64,000 nucleotides of DNA, taken from the NCBI RefSeq assembly GCF_023922585.1, contig NZ_JAMFTN010000014.1, positions 415,108-479,107 of the forward strand, in the 5' to 3' direction. The notes beneath the pieces were generated by a model. That model saw only the letters and a program-made list of their open reading frames with translations, was not told the DNA's origin and searched no databases. The translations under genes and the position numbers were made by a program. Shown piece after piece: positions 58,417 to 64,000 of the stretch. Position 1 is the first letter of the stretch, and every line of letters begins with the position of its first letter. Origin of the DNA: Aliidiomarina quisquiliarum. Its GTDB lineage: Bacteria > Pseudomonadota > Gammaproteobacteria > Enterobacterales > Alteromonadaceae.

Positions 58417-58728
58417 ATGGTGCGAGCGAAATTCGCCATTGGTCAAGTTGTGACACACGGGTTGTATGGTTATCAGGGGGCAATAATTGACGCTGATCCA
58501 GTTTTTTCATTGTCGCCTGAATGGTATGAACGCATGGCCCAAACACGGCCTGCTAAAAACCAACCTTGGTACCATATTTTAGTCAATAACTCCGATATTC
58601 AAACCTATGTAGCCGAGCATTGTTTAATTGCTGAACATCGTGATATTGAAATTAGTAACCCTAAAATAGATAGCTTTTTCCGCAGCCTTGAACAGCAAAA
58701 ATACCAAACGCAAGAAACCATCAACTAA
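58417..58728 (+). CDS. hspQ: Heat-shock protein HspQ
   Basis: A 103-residue protein of the YccV/HspQ family, with AKFAIGQVVTHGLYGYQGAI, ADPVFSLSPEWYERMA and QPWYHILVNN. In E. coli HspQ is a Lon substrate and adaptor and affects DnaA stability. AGAAAGGAG precedes the ATG. It is a single gene with a terminator downstream. Confidence 0.94.
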   Translation: MVRAKFAIGQVVTHGLYGYQGAIIDADPVFSLSPEWYERMAQTRPAKNQPWYHILVNNSDIQTYVAEHCLIAEHRDIEISNPKIDSFFRSLEQQKYQTQETIN

Positions 58729-58770
58729 TCAACGGTAAATAACTCTTTTAACCCATGTTTTTAAAACCAT

Positions 58771-58797
58771 GAAGGGCTCAATAACTTGAGCCCTTCT
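58771..58797 (+). terminator. Terminator after hspQ
   Basis: A stem GAAGGGCTCA/TGAGCCCTTC with a short loop lies 42 bases past the hspQ stop; the T run is weak. Confidence 0.55.
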
Positions 58798-58842
58798 GCA
58801 TTTGGCTCTAGTATAAGGCATTGTGTATTAAAGGGAGTTACC

Positions 58843-59208
58843 ATGAGCAAAGAAACAATTTTCGACAAAATTATTAGCAAAGAAATTCCGGCTGATATTG
58901 TTTATGAAGACGACATGGCACTGGCTTTCAAAGACATTAACCCGCAAGCCCCGGTGCACCTGCTTATTATTCCAAAGCAACCCATAGCCACTACTAACGA
59001 CATCGGCAAAGAGCAGCGTGAAATAGTGGGTCATTTATTTTGGGTGGCAGGCGAAATTGCCCGTGAACAAGGTTTTGCCGAACAGGGCTACCGAACGGTG
59101 ATGAACTGCAATGAACATGGTGGGCAAACTGTTTACCACATTCATGTGCATTTATTGGCAGGGAAGCCACTTGGCTGGCCCCCTTACCAAGAGCGTTTAA
59201 AAACTTAG
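58843..59208 (+). CDS. hinT: HIT family purine nucleoside phosphoramidase HinT
   Basis: A 121-residue HIT protein. The histidine triad HIHVHLLAGKPLGWPP is near residues 100-116 and the N-terminal motif TIFDKIISKEIPADIVYEDD is typical of HinT. It hydrolyses aminoacyl-adenylates and other phosphoramidates. The frame is open from 58786, but the ATG at 58843 has GGGAG upstream and gives the family length. Confidence 0.95.
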   Translation: MSKETIFDKIISKEIPADIVYEDDMALAFKDINPQAPVHLLIIPKQPIATTNDIGKEQREIVGHLFWVAGEIAREQGFAEQGYRTVMNCNEHGGQTVYHIHVHLLAGKPLGWPPYQERLKT

Positions 59209-59231
59209 TCTTTGCTGCTTCAAAAGCGGGC

Positions 59232-59660
59232 TTAGTATGGAGAGTCGAGTTTCCAATCGACTTTCCAGCCTTCATCTTCAAACACCACAATAACTTCAAA
59301 TAACTCGTCTGCGCGCTGCCCTTGACTATAACCCGTTATTAATACGCTTATCCGCAAGCTGTTGGGGTTATTCATATAGGTTACACCCGAAGGCCGCTCT
59401 GCTTGAATGTCGATATGATCATAACTCATATTGTATAAATAACGGCCCACCGAAGCAGGGGTACCGTAACTATTCAATAAGGTTTGGTGGTGGGCGCTGG
59501 CGAAACTTAATGCCTTAGCAAAATCGCGTTCGTTGTAAAGAGCCTTAAAATAGCTTTCTACAACCTCATTCGGCGATGTTATTTGGGGATCTTTGCTACA
59601 ACCCACCATAAGCAGTAAAGCAACCGCTACAACATAAAACTTTACTTGTACGCCCTTCAA
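59232..59660 (-). CDS. Small lipoprotein, unidentified
   Basis: A 142-residue exported protein with the lipobox MVGC followed by SKDPQITSPNEVVESYFKAL. The domain resembles DUF4878-type NTF2-like lipoproteins in pattern (a helix with VVESYFKALYNERDFAKAL, then beta strands to WKVDWKLDSPY), a suggestion only. The likely start is a TTG at 59660 with GAGGG upstream; the frame continues to 59738 and would overlap ggt. It lies just after ggt on the same strand. Confidence 0.6.
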   Translation of the reverse strand: MKGVQVKFYVVAVALLLMVGCSKDPQITSPNEVVESYFKALYNERDFAKALSFASAHHQTLLNSYGTPASVGRYLYNMSYDHIDIQAERPSGVTYMNNPNSLRISVLITGYSQGQRADELFEVIVVFEDEGWKVDWKLDSPY

Positions 59661-59697
59661 TTCTGCCCTCTCGTATGTAAGCTTGTTTATTTCACGC

Positions 59698-61470
59698 TTA
59701 GTGTCCCGCCGCTTTGCCTTCTCGGCGTGGATCAACACCGCCTAATAAACGGCCGTCGGTTAACCGACTAATACCATGTAAACCACTATTTAATGCTCTA
59801 CTTTCTACCCTATGACCCCTGCTCGATAAGTCGCGCAGCCAATCGGCAGGGGCAAGGCCTTGTTCAAGGGTGGTCACGCCATTCATGTTAGTAATGCGTG
59901 GTAAGTTTATGGCTGCCTGCATATTAAGCTGCCAATCGACTAAGCCAACAATGGTTTGGCCTACATAATTAATAATGCGTGGACCACCCGGAGAACCTAA
60001 CACATGTAACGGAGCACCATCTTGATCAAAAATAATAACTGGGCTCATAGAGCTCCGCGGCCGCTTACCTGCTTCAACCCGGTTCGCCACTAAGCCTTGG
60101 CTGTCGCTGGGGCTGAGGGAAAAGTCGGTTAGCTGGTTATTTAATAAAAAGCCACCCACCATTACACTCGAGCCAAAGCCCATTTCTATAGTGGTGGTAA
60201 TGGAAACCACGTTGCCAGCCTTATCGACAATACTAAAGTGACTGGTGTTTGGTTGCTCCAAACTAACCGCGCTTACCCAAGGCTCACCTTCTAACCGGCC
60301 CGGTAATGCTGTGCCCATATCCGTATCGGTAATCAGTGCTCGGCGTTCGTTCAGGTAGTTGCCGCTCAGCATAGCGGCCACCGGCACATCGATAAAGTCT
60401 GGGTCGGCGCTATAGGTATTGCGATCGGCGAAGGCCAACCGCGACGCTTGGGTAAAGTAATGCAAGCCTGTGGTATTGGGGCTGGTGCCTAAATCAAACG
60501 GCTCAAGTAATTTAAGCATTTGCACAATGGTGGTACCGCCGGAACTTGGTGGCCCCATGCTGCAAACCAGTAAAGTACGGTAGTCGCCACATACGGGCTC
60601 ACGCCAAATAACTGTGTAATTTAATAGATCGTTCATATTTAACCGCCCAGGCTCAATTTCAGCATGACGCACCGCCTGAACTATTTTTTCTGCTAAAGGG
60701 CCCTGATAAAAGGCTTCGGCACCATGTTCAGCAATTAATTGTAAGCTTTGGGCTAATTCAGGGTTCTTTTTTACACTACCGGCAGCAATGGGTTGGCCAT
60801 TAGGCATAAAATAGTTTTTTGCCGCACTTAACTGCGCCACCCCGGGGTTAATATTCGCTGCTATTAACTGCTCTAAACGAGCAGACACTATAAAGCCTTC
60901 ACTTGCTACCCGTATAGGGTCATTAAAAAGCGTAGACCAATTCAATTTCCCAAAACGTTGGTGGGCTTCCGCCAGCCCTTTGACAATACCAGGGGTTCCC
61001 ACCGAACGGCCACCCACTACGGCTTCAATCCATTGCACCGCTTCACCTTGGTCGTTCAAAAACAAGTCAGGTGTGGCTTCTTCCGGTGCTGTTTCGCGAG
61101 CGTCAAGGGTATACAGCTGCTCTGTGGCAGCGTCCCAGTACAAAATAAACGCACCACCGCCTATGCCCGAAGACTGCGGCTCAACTAGCGTTAGCATGGC
61201 TTGCACGGCTACCGCTGCATCAATGGCATTACCACCTTGGCGAATAATTGCGGCACCAGCGTCGGCCGCATAGGCATTAGCGGCTACCACCATATAGTCA
61301 TTAGTAATAACCGCTTGTTGCTGAGTCCAGCCCGTGGCGGCTTCTGGATCTAAGGCGGTTTGTGGCTCCGGCGTTGTGGGTTGGCACCCAGCTAGTAGTA
61401 GCGGCACCAATAACAGCAAAGCTGAATTTATGGAGAAGCCTTTTGTTATGTTGTTCATAAGAAGTGTCAT
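59698..61470 (-). CDS. ggt: Gamma-glutamyltransferase (lipoprotein form)
   Basis: A ~590-residue periplasmic enzyme that cleaves gamma-glutamyl peptides such as glutathione. A signal sequence with the lipobox LLAGC indicates a lipidated Cys. The proenzyme is cut before the catalytic Thr in NTSHFSIVDKAGN (about residue 408). GPPSSGGTTIVQML and NRVEAGKRPRSSMSP are other family blocks. The start is uncertain: the ATG at 61470 or 61458 gives a normal signal peptide, while the frame extends to 61548. It is divergent from the rhombosortase gene. Confidence 0.93.
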   Translation of the reverse strand: MTLLMNNITKGFSINSALLLLVPLLLAGCQPTTPEPQTALDPEAATGWTQQQAVITNDYMVVAANAYAADAGAAIIRQGGNAIDAAVAVQAMLTLVEPQSSGIGGGAFILYWDAATEQLYTLDARETAPEEATPDLFLNDQGEAVQWIEAVVGGRSVGTPGIVKGLAEAHQRFGKLNWSTLFNDPIRVASEGFIVSARLEQLIAANINPGVAQLSAAKNYFMPNGQPIAAGSVKKNPELAQSLQLIAEHGAEAFYQGPLAEKIVQAVRHAEIEPGRLNMNDLLNYTVIWREPVCGDYRTLLVCSMGPPSSGGTTIVQMLKLLEPFDLGTSPNTTGLHYFTQASRLAFADRNTYSADPDFIDVPVAAMLSGNYLNERRALITDTDMGTALPGRLEGEPWVSAVSLEQPNTSHFSIVDKAGNVVSITTTIEMGFGSSVMVGGFLLNNQLTDFSLSPSDSQGLVANRVEAGKRPRSSMSPVIIFDQDGAPLHVLGSPGGPRIINYVGQTIVGLVDWQLNMQAAINLPRITNMNGVTTLEQGLAPADWLRDLSSRGHRVESRALNSGLHGISRLTDGRLLGGVDPRREGKAAGH

Positions 61471-61553
61471 ACTCTCTTTTGCGCTGATGATACCTTTCAC
61501 CGTATCATATCTGAACGAGCCACTGAAGTGACAAAACAAGAAGGACACAGACC

Positions 61554-62165
61554 ATGCAACAGCTACCTGCTAAATTCCGCACTACTCTATATTGCTGTAT
61601 TAATTACCCTGTAATTACCACAACACTGGTTTCTGTTGTTATTGTGTTAGTGCTTTACAGTACCGCCGCTCAAGAAGCACTGGTACTCATAGAAGGCGAC
61701 TTATGGTCGCAAATATGGCGAATATTCGGAACCCACTTAGTTCATATTAACCCACTACATGCGTTTTATAACATATTGGTGCTGTGGTTATTGGTATTTT
61801 TGTTTAAAGGCTTGTTCACTAATCGGCTACTGTTCAATGTCATTTTACTTAGCGCTTTATTTGCCACTTTAGCGCCTGCTTATTTAGCCAATGATTACCA
61901 CTTTGTGGGCTTTTCTGGCGTGCTACATGGCGTTTGGGCTTACGCTGCGCTGCGTACGCTCGCAACCGATAAAACCAAAGGCTTAGTGTTACTGGCTGCC
62001 TTGGTTTTAAAGCTGGGCTATGACTTTATTACTGCTGGGCAAAGTGTCGGTTGGCTAGGTGGTGCTTATGTGGCCTATTTATGCCATGTTGGGGGTGCTT
62101 TAGGTGGTGCTATTGCCGTGCCGACACTGGCGAAAACGTCGCGCCAATTGCTGCAGCGACGTTAA
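61554..62165 (+). CDS. rrtA: Rhombosortase (rhomboid-family intramembrane protease)
   Basis: A 203-residue six-helix rhomboid-type protease. The active-site Ser121 is in GFSGVLHG and the dyad His178 in YLCHVGGALGG; an HLVHINPLHAFYN loop precedes them. The Gly-x-Ser-Gly followed by His-Gly is the pattern of rhombosortases, which process GlyGly-CTERM proteins of the type II secretion route. No GlyGly-CTERM substrate is encoded in this window. GAAGGA lies shortly before the ATG. Confidence 0.85.
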   Translation: MQQLPAKFRTTLYCCINYPVITTTLVSVVIVLVLYSTAAQEALVLIEGDLWSQIWRIFGTHLVHINPLHAFYNILVLWLLVFLFKGLFTNRLLFNVILLSALFATLAPAYLANDYHFVGFSGVLHGVWAYAALRTLATDKTKGLVLLAALVLKLGYDFITAGQSVGWLGGAYVAYLCHVGGALGGAIAVPTLAKTSRQLLQRR

Positions 62166-62176
62166 TTCATTAAACC

Positions 62177-62725
62177 CTAGCCGGCAAAGTCGACAAATAT
62201 TTTTTTGTCTTTAGCAGGCTTAATTGGCGTAGGTACAGCTGGTGTGCCTATATACAAAAAGGCCACTATGTCTTCATGGGGTATGCCAAGCTGTTCTTTT
62301 AAAAATTGCGACTCAGCATAAGGCCCGGTGCGCCAAACGGCCCCAAAACCTTGCGTGAATGCCATTTGTAAAATAGCGTGAGCGGCACAGGCGGCGCTGG
62401 CAAACTGTTCATGCTTAGGCACCTTATCGTGGTCTTGATACTGAGTGGCCACCATTAATAATAAGGGGGCTCGCTTAGGTAATGAAGCAGCACGGGCTAT
62501 GGTTTGCTCACCCAGCTCTTCATGCTCGGCAGTGGCATAAAACAAATCACCTAAGTCATCTAACTGCTCACCACGAAAGACCGTAACTTGATATGGCGTT
62601 AAGCTCATATGGTCTGGCACTCGCAAAGCAGCCGCTTCAAATAACTCCATATCAGCGGGCGTTGGGCTAGGCTCGACTAAACGGGGCATCGACGAACGAT
62701 TTAACAACAAATGACGTGCGTGCAT
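62177..62725 (-). CDS. YdjA-type nitroreductase
   Basis: A 182-residue FMN-binding nitroreductase of the small YdjA group. It has LLLNRSSMPRLVEPSPTPAD (the FMN-phosphate RRS motif reads RSS here), RVPDHMSLTPYQVTVF, AACAAHAILQMAFTQGFGAV and GTPAVPTP near the end. It lies next to sppA, divergent, as ydjA does in E. coli. The physiological substrate is unknown. Confidence 0.9.
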   Translation of the reverse strand: MHARHLLLNRSSMPRLVEPSPTPADMELFEAAALRVPDHMSLTPYQVTVFRGEQLDDLGDLFYATAEHEELGEQTIARAASLPKRAPLLLMVATQYQDHDKVPKHEQFASAACAAHAILQMAFTQGFGAVWRTGPYAESQFLKEQLGIPHEDIVAFLYIGTPAVPTPIKPAKDKKIFVDFAG

Positions 62726-62866
62726 AAAATTCTCTTTTTAACAAATGGTAAAGGTGAAGATTATCATGCAGCCTACCATTTGTGCCCACGCCTTACAAAG
62801 AACACACTTCGTTTTAAGCAGGGAAATCGGTACACTAAGCACTGATTTTTTTTGGTGGTTAACTGC

Positions 62867-64000
62867 ATGAGATTTTTGTTTAATTTACTACGTCCTATTG
62901 GGCGCTTTATCAATAATATACGCCGCGTTATAGTGAACTTCGTATTTTTCATTATACTCGCTGCGGTACTGCTTATGCTAGTCAGTGGCGACGAAACCAT
63001 TGAAGTAAAGCCACATAGCTTATTGGTGCTCGACCTAAGCGGTATTATTGTTGAGCAAGAAACCTACGTAAGTGCAGCCGACCGCTTTGCTGAACAAGCC
63101 TTTGGTATGGCTGAGTCGGCACCCGAAAGTTACCTTTATGATATTTTAGCAGCCATAGATCGGGCCCAATACGACGACCGTATTAGCGGTATAAGCTTAC
63201 AACTGGACTATTTTTGGGGCGCCGGCTTAAGTAAGCTACAGCAAGTTGGTGAACGCCTAATTCGCTTTCGGGCCGAATCGGGTAAGCCCGTTATAGCCAG
63301 CGGCGACTACTTTAGCCAAAGCCAATATTATCTTGCCGCCCATGCCGACCAAGTGTTACTGCATACCGAAGGTGCCGTAGTTATTGAAGGCTTTCATGCC
63401 TACCAAAATTACTTTGCTACACTATTCGATAAACTACATGTACGCGCCCATATTTTTAAAGCCGGCGACTATAAAACAGCTACCGAGCCCTATCAACGCG
63501 ACAATATGTCGGACCAAGCCCGGCACCAAGGTTTGGTGTGGCTAAACGATTTATGGCAGCAATACTTGGTGGGTATTTCAGCACAACGGGTTATTCATCA
63601 ACAAATTTTATCGGGCCGTATTACTGACTACCTTTATGCTTTGGAAGCCGCTGACTTCAGTGAAGCACAACTAGCCTTACAAACAGGCTTAGTAGACGCC
63701 TTAATGTCGCGCTACGAAATAAAGCAAACATTAATTGCCGCCAGTGGCCATGAAAACGACGAACACAGTTATAACGCTATTTCTTATCGTGACTATTTAC
63801 GTACCTTCACTTCCCTGCCAGAGCCCACCGAACAGCACATTATTGAAGTTATTATTGCTAGCGGTACTCTATTCAACGGTTATAGTTCGGCAGGCGCTAT
63901 AGGCGGCGACAGCTTAGCTGCACAGCTGCGTGAAGCGCGTTTAAATGAGCAAGTTAAAGCCGTGGTATTACGAATTGATAGCCCTGGCGGCAGCGCCTTT
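62867..64000 (+). CDS. sppA: Signal peptide peptidase SppA, 67-kDa type (partial, runs off the window)
   Basis: A serine protease of the inner membrane, facing the periplasm, that degrades cleaved signal peptides. One membrane helix lies at about residues 20-42. The general-base Lys is Lys203 (GDYKTATEPYQRDNMS, matching the E. coli YKSAVEP site), and the catalytic Ser376 appears in DSPGGS three bases-codons from the window end. The N-terminal repeat half is complete; the C-terminal ~240 residues lie outside. It is divergent from the ydjA-type gene. Confidence 0.93.
   Translation, partial: MRFLFNLLRPIGRFINNIRRVIVNFVFFIILAAVLLMLVSGDETIEVKPHSLLVLDLSGIIVEQETYVSAADRFAEQAFGMAESAPESYLYDILAAIDRAQYDDRISGISLQLDYFWGAGLSKLQQVGERLIRFRAESGKPVIASGDYFSQSQYYLAAHADQVLLHTEGAVVIEGFHAYQNYFATLFDKLHVRAHIFKAGDYKTATEPYQRDNMSDQARHQGLVWLNDLWQQYLVGISAQRVIHQQILSGRITDYLYALEAADFSEAQLALQTGLVDALMSRYEIKQTLIAASGHENDEHSYNAISYRDYLRTFTSLPEPTEQHIIEVIIASGTLFNGYSSAGAIGGDSLAAQLREARLNEQVKAVVLRIDSPGGSAF

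Overview
The window looks like a chromosomal segment of a marine gammaproteobacterium, most likely Alteromonadales and probably Idiomarinaceae. This is inferred from gene content: conserved gammaproteobacterial neighbourhoods (ftsK-lolA-rarA-crcB-serS, trxB-aat-infA-clpA-clpS-cspD, yejK/yejL-yejM, ydjA/sppA, uvrY-uvrC-pgsA-tRNAs) sit beside an unusually large set of exported peptidases (M61, M23, M13, M14, S9, gamma-glutamyltransferase), as expected of a protein-degrading heterotroph. No rRNA or species marker is present.

Layout. 1-8 kb: end of a LytS-type histidine kinase, M61 and M23 peptidases, a LysE exporter, a LysR regulator, a degenerate stretch (5520-6066) and a Cache-PAS-GGDEF protein. 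8-15 kb: tRNA-Gly/Cys/Leu operon, pgsA, uvrC, a UvrY homologue whose receiver domain lacks the phosphorylation residues, an uncharacterised GTPase/DUF3482-DUF2868 membrane pair, and tRNA-Ser. 15-24 kb: yccA, a TusD-TusC fusion with tusE (no tusB), serS, two tandem crcB genes, rarA, lolA and ftsK. 24-33.5 kb: ald, trxB, aat, infA, clpA, clpS, cspD, yejK, yejL and yejM.

33.6-40.7 kb is the accessory region. A complete tRNA-Pro(GGG) gene and a 45-bp perfect copy of its 3' end (40623-40667) bracket a 7-kb decayed genomic island. It has no recognisable integrase. Inside, two inverted, truncated copies of one IS3-family element (34231-34836 and 38847-39239) enclose a 4-kb block: a C-terminal ndh fragment, pagL (lipid A 3-O-deacylase), a LysR regulator and a frameshifted S9 peptidase cut right after its catalytic His. 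Outside the IS copies are two truncated orphan genes and a DUF4258-HTH pair resembling a toxin-antitoxin module.

40.7-64 kb returns to ordinary chromosome: a PspB-like small membrane protein, M13 peptidase, a TraF-like outer-membrane protein, a YgjV-like protein, small lipoproteins, DUF192 protein, kdkA-waaA (Kdo steps of LPS synthesis), yvcK-like gene, M14 and S9 peptidases, dcd, mrp, metG, hspQ, hinT, a lipoprotein, ggt, a rhombosortase, a YdjA-type nitroreductase and the start of sppA, cut by the window end.

The observations most worth a second look are the IS-scrambled tRNA-Pro island, the TusD-TusC fusion without TusB, the phosphorylation-site-less UvrY, and the DUF4258-HTH pair. I found no CRISPR array or recognisable defence operon. 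Nothing here is an obviously complete new multi-gene system.
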